A stretch of DNA of 64,000 nt from the NCBI RefSeq assembly GCF_013184525.1, contig NZ_JAAOIZ010000002.1, positions 682,001 to 746,000 on the forward strand, read 5' to 3'. Shown here one piece after another: positions 24,775 through 33,153 of the stretch (position 1 is the stretch's first letter; each line of letters opens with the position of its first letter). The stretch is from Chryseobacterium sp. LAM-KRS1 (lineage in GTDB: Bacteria > Bacteroidota > Bacteroidia > Flavobacteriales > Weeksellaceae). A program made the position numbers and the translations under genes. The notes under the pieces were generated by a model, which made no database searches, was not told the DNA's origin, and saw only the letters and a list, made by a program, of their open reading frames with translations.

Positions 24775-25962
24775 ATGAGAAAACACTACTTATTTATTTT
24801 ATTGTGTGTATTCACACTGTTTATCAACTGCTCCGGAGGAGATGATTCTGCAACACCTTCCGAAAACGTTGGACCAACTGCTATAAAGACAGGAAAACTT
24901 ACCGGTAAAGTGATGTCACAAAATGGCACTAAACCTATTGGAGGTGCTTCAGTTTTTACATTTGACGATCAGTATAAAATTTATTATACCACTTCAGATG
25001 CCAACGGTAACTTTACATTGGATGCTCCGGCTGGAAATCGGACTATCCACATTCAGACGGGTAATGGTAGTAATTTCCGTACGGAAATTGCTGCAACTGT
25101 AAAAGATCATGAAACCTTAAATCTCGATGTCAGCCAAACCAAGCTCAATCAGGTTGCAAAAATAGCTTATGTAAAGGGAGCGTATGATAAAATTGAGGAT
25201 ATCATTCAGACTTTAGGCTATAATGCCACCGAAATTACTAATGCCGATCTTGCCAACTTAACTGCTATTGCACAATATGACATTATATTTCTCAACTGTG
25301 GTTCAAGAAATAATTACTCTTCAAATCCTGGACTCTATACTGTAATTGATGCTAATCTAGCCACTTTTGTTGCTAATGGTGGGAGTATCTATGCTTCGGA
25401 TTGGGATGTTTCCTATCTGGTAGGTGGAACAAGCAATACGAGTAACTGTTCAATGACCGGAGGGTTTGTTCCTGATACCAAGTTATGTTCTAAAAACATC
25501 GGAAGCACAGGTACCCTGGATGCTACGGTAAACAATGCCGGACTTACAACGGCTTTAGGATTTAATACACTTAATATCAACTATGATTTAGGGGCATGGC
25601 AAAAAATAATTAATTACGACCCTGCTTACTGGGAAGTGTTGGTTAAAGAAACCTCATCAAATGATGCCCTGATGATCAGAACCAATCATTTCACTGCAAC
25701 AGGCATTCCTACCACTCCAATAGGAAACGCTCCCAATTCAACATTTGTAACGGTTTGTATTACTTTACCAGGCAACATTCAGATCAGTATTTCAGTTCCT
25801 CAGGTACTGGTTCCTTATTTGGTAGCGTTAGGGGCCACAGTAGGGCCTTGCTCGGGATCTTCAACCAGTGGGTATATTTACTATACCACTTTCCATAATC
25901 ATGCTTCAGGAAACATTGGCAACGCAGGTGTAATTCTGCAATATGTAATCTTAAACTTATAG
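24775..25962 (+). CDS. Surface lipoprotein with carboxypeptidase-regulatory-like domain
   Basis: This 395-residue lipoprotein has a signal peptide ending at LFINC, followed by SGGDD, a composition like Bacteroidota lipoprotein surface-export signals. A carboxypeptidase-regulatory-like beta-sandwich (GKLTGKVMSQNGTKPIGGASVFTF ... FTLDAPAGNRTIHI) spans about residues 40-110. The larger C-terminal part (KIAYVKGAYDKIEDIIQTLGYNATEI ... DIIFLNCGSRNNY ... GGSIYASDWDVSYLVG) reads like a class I glutamine-amidotransferase-like fold without a catalytic Cys elbow. The substrate is unknown. It is monocistronic, with its own promoter box and terminator. Confidence 0.75.
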   Translation: MRKHYLFILLCVFTLFINCSGGDDSATPSENVGPTAIKTGKLTGKVMSQNGTKPIGGASVFTFDDQYKIYYTTSDANGNFTLDAPAGNRTIHIQTGNGSNFRTEIAATVKDHETLNLDVSQTKLNQVAKIAYVKGAYDKIEDIIQTLGYNATEITNADLANLTAIAQYDIIFLNCGSRNNYSSNPGLYTVIDANLATFVANGGSIYASDWDVSYLVGGTSNTSNCSMTGGFVPDTKLCSKNIGSTGTLDATVNNAGLTTALGFNTLNINYDLGAWQKIINYDPAYWEVLVKETSSNDALMIRTNHFTATGIPTTPIGNAPNSTFVTVCITLPGNIQISISVPQVLVPYLVALGATVGPCSGSSTSGYIYYTTFHNHASGNIGNAGVILQYVILNL

Positions 25963-25963
25963 A

Positions 25964-25999
25964 AAATTCTCAACTTATATGAAATTCTCAACTTATATG
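25964..25999 (+). repeat. 18-bp tandem duplication after the lipoprotein stop
   Basis: AAATTCTCAACTTATATG occurs twice head to tail (25964-25981 and 25982-25999), immediately after the stop codon. It looks like a local replication-slippage duplication. Confidence 0.8.
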
Positions 26000-26030
26000 A
26001 AAAGGTGGCTTTTTTAAGGCCACTTTTTTT
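26000..26030 (+). terminator. Intrinsic terminator of the lipoprotein gene
   Basis: AAAAGGTGGC pairs with GCCACTTTTT (one G-T pair) around a T-rich loop, followed by a T run. Confidence 0.75.
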
Positions 26031-26053
26031 ATATTGCATTATATTTTTAAAGA

Positions 26054-26545
26054 ATGGATACTACATTAATTAATATTCTTTGTCTTATTTTACTTGTCCT
26101 GGGTATACTGGGCACCTTTCTCCCCGTTCTGCCTGGACTGCTACTCAGCCTTTGCGGATTGTTGATTTACAAATTCGGTACAGATGCAGATCTACCAATG
26201 TTGTATATCTGGGTTTTCGGGATTCTTACCGCAGCTTCTGCTGTTCTAAATTATGTGATCCCGGCCAGAACCAATAAAAAATATGGTGGCACAAAATGGG
26301 GAAGCATCGGTTCAGTAGTCGGAACTATTGCAGGTATGTTTATTCCCATCCCTTTAGGATTTCTGATCGGTATGTTTGCAGGAGTATTTATTGGAGAACT
26401 TCTTCACGACAGTAAGGACATGGATAAAGCCCTTAAATCTACAAAAGGAGCCTTTATTGGATTCATATACGGTACAGGATTCAGTTTTGTGGTAGGTGTG
26501 GCAATGTTTTTGGTAGTAATATTGAATATGCTTGATTATATTTAA
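26054..26545 (+). CDS. DUF456 domain membrane protein
   Basis: This 163-residue integral membrane protein matches the DUF456 family in layout: a hydrophobic hairpin at the N-terminus (ILGTFLPVLPGLLLSLCGLLIY), a conserved NKKYGGTKWGSIGS loop near residue 75, and a Gly-rich helix pair (GTIAGMFIPIPLGFLIGMFAGVFIGELL). The function is not known. It is followed 12 bp later by a small lipoprotein gene, so the two may be co-transcribed. Confidence 0.85.
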   Translation: MDTTLINILCLILLVLGILGTFLPVLPGLLLSLCGLLIYKFGTDADLPMLYIWVFGILTAASAVLNYVIPARTNKKYGGTKWGSIGSVVGTIAGMFIPIPLGFLIGMFAGVFIGELLHDSKDMDKALKSTKGAFIGFIYGTGFSFVVGVAMFLVVILNMLDYI

Positions 26546-26557
26546 AAAAGAAATACC

Positions 26558-27043
26558 ATGATATACAAAACCATTGTACTCAGTTTAGGAATGCTTGTGC
26601 TTACCAATTGTAATGCACAAAAGGGGTCTAAGCCATCCGCAGCAACCAACACAAAAGAAAAAACAATGAATAAGGAAGGAGACATTATTTACTTCAATGA
26701 GGGAGAAAACAGATTCCTCAAAGAATATCAGATGAATGTTACTTTTACCAATATTTCCGAAGACAGCCGTTGTCCGGAAGGCGTTAATTGCATTTGGGCA
26801 GGTGTCGCGGTGGCCAATGTACTGGTTATGGGGACTACAACGAGACCTGTAACGTTAACATTAGCCACAATGGATAATCCGGGAAGAAACTATGTACAAT
26901 CTGCAGAATTTAATGGATATACCATCTCATTAAAAGATGTTACCCCCTATCCGACTGCACAAGAAGGAACAAAAGGACTTCCGGGAAAATACAAAATTGG
27001 AATTACCATCAAAAAAACAGGCGAAAAAACTACCACGAAATAG
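26558..27043 (+). CDS. Small lipoprotein of unknown function
   Basis: This 161-residue protein has a lipoprotein signal (MIYKTIVLSLGMLVLTNC) and a mature domain of about 120 residues that is mainly beta. It includes a Cys pair in SRCPEGVNCIWAG that may form a disulfide, and PVTLTLATMDNPG. The SRCPEGVNCIWAG motif recurs in uncharacterised Bacteroidota lipoproteins. The last 14 bp overlap the convergent ung gene (27030-27043). Confidence 0.7.
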   Translation: MIYKTIVLSLGMLVLTNCNAQKGSKPSAATNTKEKTMNKEGDIIYFNEGENRFLKEYQMNVTFTNISEDSRCPEGVNCIWAGVAVANVLVMGTTTRPVTLTLATMDNPGRNYVQSAEFNGYTISLKDVTPYPTAQEGTKGLPGKYKIGITIKKTGEKTTTK

Positions 27044-27671
27044 GTTTCTTCCCTTTTGAGATAAGATATTCATTAATTTTTGAGAAAGGCTTGCTTCCAA
27101 AAAAACCCCTGTATACGGAAAAAGGTGAAGGATGCGCCGATTTCAAAATAAAGTGCTTGGCCGGATCAATAAGTTCGGCTTTTTTTTGTGCAAAAGCTCC
27201 CCAAAGCACAAAGACTACATTTTCTTTTTTATCTGAAATCTCCTTAATGATAAAGTCTGTAAATTTTTCCCATCCCAAATCTTTATGGGAATTGGGAGAA
27301 TGAGCACGTACTGTTAATGTTGCATTTAGCAACAGTACTCCCTGTTTTCCCCAATCATCCAGCTCTTTAGAAGTCCTTACTACTCCAAGGTCATCTTTCA
27401 ATTCAATAAAAATGTTCTTTAGAGAAGGCGGAGCCGCCACCTGCTCTGAAACAGAAAAGCACAATCCGTTAGCCTGGTAATCATTATGATAAGGGTCCTG
27501 GCCGATAATCACCACTTCAATATCATCAAAAGGTGTAATTTCCAGTGCCCTGAAAATTTGATTTTTCGGGGGAAATACTTTGGTGGTTGCGTATTCTTGT
27601 TTTACCTTCTCCCAAAGGTTTTTAAAATATTCGGTACTTTTTATAGGTGCTAAAACTTCTGTCCAGGTCAT
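27030..27671 (-). CDS. ung: Uracil-DNA glycosylase, family 1
   Basis: This 213-residue enzyme removes uracil from DNA in base excision repair. It has the catalytic water-activating motif GQDPYHNDYQANGLCFSV (Asp near residue 58), NATLTVRAHSPNSH, VLWGAFAQKK and the minor-groove-reading HPSPFSVYRGFFGSKPFSKIN near the C-terminus. It is slightly shorter than the E. coli enzyme but complete. The 3' end overlaps the convergent lipoprotein gene by 14 bp. Confidence 0.96.
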   Translation of the reverse strand: MTWTEVLAPIKSTEYFKNLWEKVKQEYATTKVFPPKNQIFRALEITPFDDIEVVIIGQDPYHNDYQANGLCFSVSEQVAAPPSLKNIFIELKDDLGVVRTSKELDDWGKQGVLLLNATLTVRAHSPNSHKDLGWEKFTDFIIKEISDKKENVVFVLWGAFAQKKAELIDPAKHFILKSAHPSPFSVYRGFFGSKPFSKINEYLISKGKKPISW

Positions 27672-27692
27672 AATAGTATTTAAGAATAATAT

Positions 27693-28520
27693 TTAATTTT
27701 TTATTATTTTTTCGTAAGAAACAGACCCATTATATATATACTTTAAAAAATAAATCCCTTGAGGTAATAATGATATATCTATTTTACTTTTTGATATCTT
27801 AATTTCCAACTTTCTTCCATTTAAATCAAACAATTCTACATTCCTGACATCCATATGTTTAAAAAATATGTCTCCTTTTGTAGGATTTGGATATATAATT
27901 GATTTTTCATGTAATACATCATTTATTGCTAACGTAGATACATTGCAATTTTTAATAATTGTGAGGGGCGTTTCAAAATTTGATGTTTGCCAAACATTAT
28001 TAATTAGGGTACACAATCCGGTAGCGTCAGTCTTAGGACGTAAAAACTGATACACAACCTCATCATTCGGAGTTTTCAACGTATATCCAAACCAAACTTT
28101 ATTTCCAACACTACTATCTACAGAATTAAAAGGTATAGGTATAGTAACTTTATAATAAGAGATTAAAATACCAGCAACCGATCCTGTTTCTCCTAAAAAG
28201 ATAACTGATGTTGGAATTACATCCAGATTAGATATTAAATTTCCCGGAACTCCATTTTGGTCATTATAAAGATATATTTTAGCTTGATTTACCTGCTGTG
28301 GTTGCGCACTCATAGACATAACATAGATTTCAGCAGAATCGAAATTAACAGTTGTATTATCTTCAATAGCTAAATCTATAGCATGAATAGCTTGATTAGG
28401 ATGTGTTAAATTTCCACCAGAACCTATTGGTGGGGGTGAAAATACATAATTACAAGAATTTGTATTTTGCGAAAACACAGAATTAGAATATAGAATAATA
28501 AAGAGTAATATTTTTTTCAT
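27693..28520 (-). CDS. T9SS-secreted protein of unknown function
   Basis: This 275-residue protein has an N-terminal signal peptide (KKILLFIILYSNSVFSQ) and a C-terminal type A sorting domain of the type IX secretion system (IIYPNPTKGDIFFKH ... VELFDLNGRKLE ... SLLPQGIYFLKYIYNGSVSYEKIIKN, about residues 205-275). The middle is beta-rich with no recognised catalytic motif. It should be exported and anchored or released at the cell surface by the PorSS machinery encoded elsewhere. Codon use is notably AT-rich compared with the neighbouring ung. Confidence 0.85.
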   Translation of the reverse strand: MKKILLFIILYSNSVFSQNTNSCNYVFSPPPIGSGGNLTHPNQAIHAIDLAIEDNTTVNFDSAEIYVMSMSAQPQQVNQAKIYLYNDQNGVPGNLISNLDVIPTSVIFLGETGSVAGILISYYKVTIPIPFNSVDSSVGNKVWFGYTLKTPNDEVVYQFLRPKTDATGLCTLINNVWQTSNFETPLTIIKNCNVSTLAINDVLHEKSIIYPNPTKGDIFFKHMDVRNVELFDLNGRKLEIKISKSKIDISLLPQGIYFLKYIYNGSVSYEKIIKN

Positions 28521-28557
28521 GGTTGTATAGTTTGAACAAAAAATAAAATTTATTCTT

Positions 28558-29091
28558 TTAACATTTAATTATATATTGTGAATTGTTATCTTTCTTTAAG
28601 CTAAAAATAATTCCCTCAGGAAAGTCTTCATCTTTTTTATCCTGTTCTAAAACAAAATTATATTTTAAAAGCAAGGTTTTTGAACTATTATTATCTTGAT
28701 GGGTAGTAGCTATAATCTCCTGCAAATTTAATTCATTAAAACCAAAATGTAAAACAGCATCCAATGCTTCAGACATAATTCCCTGTCTGTGGTAGTCCGG
28801 CAAGAGCTCATAGCCTACTTCTGCTATCTTTCTGTCTTCAGAAAAATTCCACAAACATATCGTTCCGATAAGGTTGGGTTGATCTTTATATGAAATACCC
28901 AGATATACAGTTTCGTTATTTTGGGTATTTCTTTTTATCGTTAAAATAAAATCCAGTGCATCATAATTCGTTTTTGGTGAATTACGCAAGATGTATCTGT
29001 TGATTTCTTCATTGCTACGGATCCTAAGAATGTCTTCAACATCGGTTTCTTCAATATTTCTTAAAATCAAACGATTGGTTTCTATTCTCAT
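28558..29091 (-). CDS. GNAT family N-acetyltransferase (RimJ/RimL-like)
   Basis: This 177-residue protein opens RIETNRLILRNIEETDVEDILRIRSNEEINRYI, typical of RimJ-type acetyltransferases. The acetyl-CoA motif region is EVGYELLPDYHRQGIMSEALDAVL (near residues 91-114), followed by ATTHQDNNSSKTLLLKYNF. The acceptor is unknown; ribosomal-protein or small-molecule amines are typical for the family. It lies 37 bp upstream of the T9SS protein gene on the same strand. Confidence 0.88.
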   Translation of the reverse strand: MRIETNRLILRNIEETDVEDILRIRSNEEINRYILRNSPKTNYDALDFILTIKRNTQNNETVYLGISYKDQPNLIGTICLWNFSEDRKIAEVGYELLPDYHRQGIMSEALDAVLHFGFNELNLQEIIATTHQDNNSSKTLLLKYNFVLEQDKKDEDFPEGIIFSLKKDNNSQYIIKC

Positions 29092-29195
29092 ATTTCAAAT
29101 GTACTAAAACATTCATTTAAAAAAGATCAGGACCATAAAATTTTCAAAATATCTCATTTTCAAATTATCATCTCATCAAATTCACAATTTCTCAC

Positions 29196-29203
29196 TAAAT
29201 TTG
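29196..29203 (+). promoter_or_regulatory. -7 promoter element abutting the mutS2 start (leaderless)
   Basis: TAAATTTG ends four bases before the GTG start codon at 29208. With the usual Bacteroidota spacing, transcription would begin at or next to the start codon. Confidence 0.55.
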
Positions 29204-29207
29204 CATT

Positions 29208-31355
29208 GTGTATATAAATAAAGAAGATTTAGACGAATTAGAATTTCCGCAATTGCTCGCGGAAATTTCTCCTTTTGCGTATTCTCCGAAAACGAGAGAA
29301 AAAATTCTTCAACTTCGTCCTATGGAAATCGACGAAGCAGAGCTTTCTTTGAAAAAAACTTCGGAATATCTTTCAAGTTTTGAAAGTTCAAATGCTATCC
29401 CATTCGATGAATATGAAGATATTGAAGCGGAACTGAAATTAATGCTGATTGAGAACTATCGACTGGAAAACAGCGCATTCATCAAGATAAAAACACTCAC
29501 GGAACAAATCGGAAAGCTACAAAAGTTCTTTCCCACCATGCCGGATACTTTTCCCAATCTTCTGGAAAATGTTTCAGTTCTTGAATTTAAAAAAGAGATC
29601 ATTGATAAGGTTGATAAAGTCTTCAACCGTTTTGGAGAGGTAAAAAGCGAAGCTTCACCCGTTCTAAAAACATTACGGACAGAAATTCAGCATGCCAAAA
29701 AAGCAATTCAGGAAAATTTCAACCGTGCCTTGTTCAATTATGGGCAAAGTGATTTTCTGGATGACATCCGTGAGAGTATTATAGAGGACCAAAGAGTTCT
29801 AGCAGTAAAATCTGCGTACAAAAAAAGGGTTTCCGGAAGAGTCTTAGGGCTTTCGAAAACCGGATCCATTACCTATATACAGCCGGACAGCGTAGTCAGC
29901 CACTATTTTAAATTGAAGGAAGCTGAAGAGGAGGAAAAGAAAGAAATTGATAAGATCCTGAGGAAACTTACAGCTGAATTAGCCGAATTTCAACCTCAGC
30001 TCTGGAGGTATCAAAAATACATTTTTGATCTTGATTTAACGAGGGCAAAAGCCAAATTTGCAGAATTAATCCATGGAGTACTGCCTAAAATCAACCGCCA
30101 TAAAACCCTGAGATTAAGAGAAGCTTTTCATCCATTGTTATGGCTAAGGAATAAAGCAGAGAACAAAACGATCCACCCACAAACATTGAGTCTGACGGAA
30201 CATAACAGGATCATCTGTATCTCCGGTCCCAATGCAGGGGGAAAGTCAATTACCTTAAAAACGGTAGGATTACTACAGCTGATGATCCAAAGTGGAATCC
30301 TCGTTCCCACTCACCCGAAATCCGAAATGTTTTTCTTTGACAAAATCATGACGGATATTGGAGACAATCAGTCTATAGAAAACCATCTTTCGACATATTC
30401 TTCGAGATTAAAGAAAATGTCCGGAATCATCAGGGAATCAGACGCCAATACGCTCCTGTTAATTGATGAGTTTGGAACAGGTTCCGATCCGGAACTAGGA
30501 GGTGCCCTGGCAGAAAGTTTCCTTGAATTTTTCTACGACAAGAAAAGTTTCGCGATTATCACCACACACTATACCAATATCAAACTGGTGATAGAACAAC
30601 TTCCTAATGCTGAAAATGCGGCGATGTTATTCAATGAAGAAACTCTGGAACCGATGTACAAACTGGAGGTAGGCCAGGCTGGAAGTTCCTTTACTTTTGA
30701 AGTTGCCGAAAAGAATAAAATTCCCAGATTCATTATCCATTCTGCAAAGAAAAAGGTAGAACACGATATTGTAAACCTTGATAAAACCATTGTTAAGCTA
30801 CAGCAGGAAAAATTTGAAGTTGAAAAGCTTAAAACAGATCTGGCTGAAAGAAAGGAATCGGTAGAAGATAAACGGGATAACCTTCAAAAGCTGAATGAAC
30901 AACTTCAGCAAAAATTATTCAATTTTCAAAAGCTGTATGAAGAAGAACATCGGAAGCTTCAGTTCGGGAACAAAATCGAATCTTTTATCGAAAGCTACGT
31001 TAAGGGAAAATCCAGGAAGGATGTGGTAAAAGATTTCGTGAAGATTTTAGAACAGGAAAAATTCAGAAAAATAGGTGCTGATAAAGATGAAACCAAACGT
31101 CTTCAGATTGTAAAAAGAAAGATCACCCAGCAGCTGAAAAAAGATGAGGTTATTGAAAAAATCGCAGAAACCAACGAAAAAATAGAAGAAAAACGCAAAA
31201 CCGATCGTGAGATCTGGATGAAAGTGGGACAACGGGTGCGTATTACAGGAAGTACCAGTGTCGGCACGATTGAAAAAATTTCAAGAAATAAAGTGATTGT
31301 CAATTATGGAACCTTTAAAACGACCATTGATGCCGATGAACTTGAAAGAATTTAA
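29208..31355 (+). CDS. MutS2-like ATPase without an Smr domain
   Basis: This 715-residue DNA-binding ATPase of the MutS2 family suppresses recombination or rescues stalled ribosomes in other bacteria. Visible parts are the clamp/lever region (about 1-300), Walker A GPNAGGKSITLKT (near residue 340), Walker B LLLIDEFGTGSDPELGGALAE (near 421), the TTHYTNIK switch, a long coiled coil (520-660) and a C-terminal KOW-like beta segment. The protein ends there, where Bacillus MutS2 continues into the Smr nuclease domain, so it is naturally shorter. The start is GTG; the reading matches the family from the first codon. Confidence 0.92.
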   Translation: MYINKEDLDELEFPQLLAEISPFAYSPKTREKILQLRPMEIDEAELSLKKTSEYLSSFESSNAIPFDEYEDIEAELKLMLIENYRLENSAFIKIKTLTEQIGKLQKFFPTMPDTFPNLLENVSVLEFKKEIIDKVDKVFNRFGEVKSEASPVLKTLRTEIQHAKKAIQENFNRALFNYGQSDFLDDIRESIIEDQRVLAVKSAYKKRVSGRVLGLSKTGSITYIQPDSVVSHYFKLKEAEEEEKKEIDKILRKLTAELAEFQPQLWRYQKYIFDLDLTRAKAKFAELIHGVLPKINRHKTLRLREAFHPLLWLRNKAENKTIHPQTLSLTEHNRIICISGPNAGGKSITLKTVGLLQLMIQSGILVPTHPKSEMFFFDKIMTDIGDNQSIENHLSTYSSRLKKMSGIIRESDANTLLLIDEFGTGSDPELGGALAESFLEFFYDKKSFAIITTHYTNIKLVIEQLPNAENAAMLFNEETLEPMYKLEVGQAGSSFTFEVAEKNKIPRFIIHSAKKKVEHDIVNLDKTIVKLQQEKFEVEKLKTDLAERKESVEDKRDNLQKLNEQLQQKLFNFQKLYEEEHRKLQFGNKIESFIESYVKGKSRKDVVKDFVKILEQEKFRKIGADKDETKRLQIVKRKITQQLKKDEVIEKIAETNEKIEEKRKTDREIWMKVGQRVRITGSTSVGTIEKISRNKVIVNYGTFKTTIDADELERI

Positions 31356-31373
31356 AAATTAATTTAATAATAA

Positions 31374-31400
31374 AGGAGAGTGCTAAAAGCACTCTCTTAT
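31374..31400 (+). terminator. Intrinsic terminator of mutS2
   Basis: GAGAGTGC and GCACTCTC form an 8-bp stem with a TAAAA loop (31376-31396), followed by TTATTCTTT. Confidence 0.75.
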
Positions 31401-31559
31401 TCTTTACTCTTTACTCTTCCTTCTTCCCAAAAAATTTCGCCTTACCGAATTTCTATCCTCCTCCAACCTAACAGAATAAATTTCTTTTGTAAAAACTTCC
31501 TTTAGCAAATAAAGAAGATTTAGGAAGCTATAATTATGTTCCGAAATGCTTTTAATTTA

Positions 31560-31567
31560 TATATTTG
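31560..31567 (+). promoter_or_regulatory. -7 promoter element that decides the next start
   Basis: TATATTTG (perfect TAnnTTTG) overlaps a possible TTG start at 31565, so the gene must begin downstream at ATG 31586 or 31589. Confidence 0.55.
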
Positions 31568-31585
31568 AAGTATCAAAAATTTTTC

Positions 31586-32386
31586 ATGATGATTTCCGTA
31601 AACAAAGCATTCTATTTATCTGCCTTCAGTTTATTTTCATTAGCCTTCCTAAAAGGGCAGCAAAAAATTCCTTTTGGAGTTGTAAAAGCAGAAGAAGGCT
31701 ATGCCAATGTACGGGTGGCAAAGGATAATTACAGAAAAATTGTAGACAAAATCAGAATGCGTAAAGGGGATGTTTTTCTTTATGTAAAACCGGCTCCCGG
31801 AGAAACAGAATGGCTATGGATCAAATATCCCGATAAGCAGGATACTGAAAAGCCTTTTGTGAGATATGAAAATCTTGATAAGGAAGGTATGGTGAATAAA
31901 GACCGTGTAGCCTTTATTGATCAGTTGCCTCAATATACACCTTCCAAATCCAAAAACGGAAGATCACTCATTTTCACAGATAATAATAACCCCAAAATAC
32001 CTACCGCTCAAAGCAGTAAAGTAATCATCGATATTTATCCTTCTAATGCCAGCTACCGTAAACAGGAAAAAGATACGGATGGAACGATATTAACCATTGA
32101 TAAAGTTAAACCCTGGGGAATAAGCAAAGAACTTCCGGAAGGGATGACCGAAATCAAATCGATCCGGGTACAGCAGGTGGGGCGTGGCTCTGTCTTTGTG
32201 AGAGAAGCCATCAAAAATATGTTCCAGCCTACTATGGATTTCAATAACATCAGTGTAGCTGCTATTGATAATGATAATATTTTCCTTTATATGGTGAACG
32301 GATCAGGTGAAAACAGGTATACCACACTCTGGACAATCAAACAGGGCCGGGTGGCTCATCAGATTATTTTTAAAAATCCGGAATAA
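31586..32386 (+). CDS. Secreted hypothetical protein
   Basis: This protein of about 266 residues begins with a signal peptide (MMISVNKAFYLSAFSLFSLAFLKG, mature near QQKIPFG). The N-terminal domain (FGVVKAEEGYANVRVAKDNYRKIVDKIRMRKGDVFLYV) resembles a bacterial SH3-like module. The C-terminal half is beta-rich with no known motif. A promoter box overlaps the upstream TTG alternative. Its stop lies about 65 bp before the cobalamin riboswitch. The function is unknown. Confidence 0.7.
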   Translation: MMISVNKAFYLSAFSLFSLAFLKGQQKIPFGVVKAEEGYANVRVAKDNYRKIVDKIRMRKGDVFLYVKPAPGETEWLWIKYPDKQDTEKPFVRYENLDKEGMVNKDRVAFIDQLPQYTPSKSKNGRSLIFTDNNNPKIPTAQSSKVIIDIYPSNASYRKQEKDTDGTILTIDKVKPWGISKELPEGMTEIKSIRVQQVGRGSVFVREAIKNMFQPTMDFNNISVAAIDNDNIFLYMVNGSGENRYTTLWTIKQGRVAHQIIFKNPE

Positions 32387-32449
32387 TTCACCTTACTTCT
32401 CTGTATTATCCTTATTTTTGCACCTGAAAAAGTCTTACCACTTATTCAT

Positions 32450-32640
32450 CACAGGAATGGGTTCTGCCTAACGCAGATTAAAAGGGAATCGTGTGAAAAT
32501 CACGAGCTGTCGCGCAACTGTAAGTAACAAAAGTCTTTATGTAGGATCCACTGTGCCATGCATGGGAAGGGATTAAAGATGTTACAAGTCAGGAGACCTG
32601 CCTTTTCTTTGAACAAGAAACTTTCGCGGCCTGAAGTTTA
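32450..32640 (+). ncRNA. Cobalamin (B12) riboswitch
   Basis: The conserved aptamer core is readable in order: AAAAGGGAATCGTGTGAAAATC, CGCGCAACTGTAAG, CACTGTGCCATGCATGGGAAGG, and the B12 box CAAGTCAGGAGACCTGCC (32585-32602). It binds adenosyl- or methylcobalamin and normally represses B12 uptake or synthesis genes. Here the next gene downstream is an acyl-CoA thioesterase. Outer boundaries are approximate. Confidence 0.93.
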
Positions 32641-32659
32641 TTGATCTGATGGATGTTTT

Positions 32660-32679
32660 CAGGAATATACTAATTCCTG
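32660..32679 (+). promoter_or_regulatory. Hairpin in the expected expression-platform position
   Basis: CAGGAAT (32660-32666) pairs with ATTCCTG (32673-32679) around a 6-nt loop, between the B12 aptamer and the thioesterase ATG at 32733. It lacks a strong T run, so it may act as a weak terminator or a structural element. Confidence 0.4.
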
Positions 32680-32732
32680 GATTATTCTGTTTATTTCAAT
32701 AATTTCATCCCGCTTTAATTTAATAATGAAAT

Positions 32733-33116
32733 ATGACTACAGAAGAAAGAATTCAAGCATCTGAAACCAGAATCTTTAAAGCGGTTTTCCCCAACACAAC
32801 CAATCATTACGATACCCTTTTTGGTGGTACAGCGATGCAATTGATGGATGAAGTGGCATTTATTACCGCTACCCGCTTTGCAAGAAAACGAGTGGTAACT
32901 GTAAGCAGCGACAAAATTGATTTTAAAAAGCCTATTCCTGCAGGAACTATTGTAGAATTAATAGGAACAGTTTCCCATGTCGGGACTACCAGTATGAAGG
33001 TAAACGTAGAAATTTATACAGAACAGATGTATTCGTATGAAAGAGAAAGAGCTATTGTAGGAGATTTCACTTTCGTAGCTATAGACGAATTTAAAAAGCC
33101 TGTACAGATACTATAA
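32733..33116 (+). CDS. Hotdog-fold acyl-CoA thioesterase (YciA/BACH-like)
   Basis: This 127-residue single-hotdog protein has NHYDTLFGGTAMQLMDEVAFITATRFA, with the conserved Asn/Asp pair of acyl-CoA hydrolases, and the CoA-binding SSDKIDFKKPIPAGTIVELIG. It should hydrolyse medium- or long-chain acyl-CoA. It is the first gene after a cobalamin riboswitch and is followed directly by a terminator, so it is the only candidate for B12 control. That link is unexpected for this family. Confidence 0.9.
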   Translation: MTTEERIQASETRIFKAVFPNTTNHYDTLFGGTAMQLMDEVAFITATRFARKRVVTVSSDKIDFKKPIPAGTIVELIGTVSHVGTTSMKVNVEIYTEQMYSYERERAIVGDFTFVAIDEFKKPVQIL

Positions 33117-33120
33117 TCAG

Positions 33121-33151
33121 AAAAAAACGCAAGCCTTCGGCTTGCGTTTTT
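33121..33151. terminator. Bidirectional terminator with UUCG loop
   Basis: AAAAACGCAAGCC and GGCTTGCGTTTTT form a 13-bp stem closed by a C(TTCG)G tetraloop. It serves the convergent thioesterase and HD-domain genes. Confidence 0.9.
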
Positions 33152-33153
33152 AT

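Noticed and set aside
25964..25999. Tandem 18-bp repeat as a regulatory or CRISPR element
   Set aside because: Only two head-to-tail copies right after a stop codon; best explained by local duplication.
31565..31588. TTG start at 31565 for the secreted protein
   Set aside because: It overlaps the TATATTTG promoter box and would precede the signal peptide with extra residues; ATG 31586/31589 fits better.
32450..32640. B12 riboswitch controlling the TonB receptor at 59847-61877
   Set aside because: They are 27 kb apart and on opposite strands; a riboswitch acts only in cis on its own transcript.
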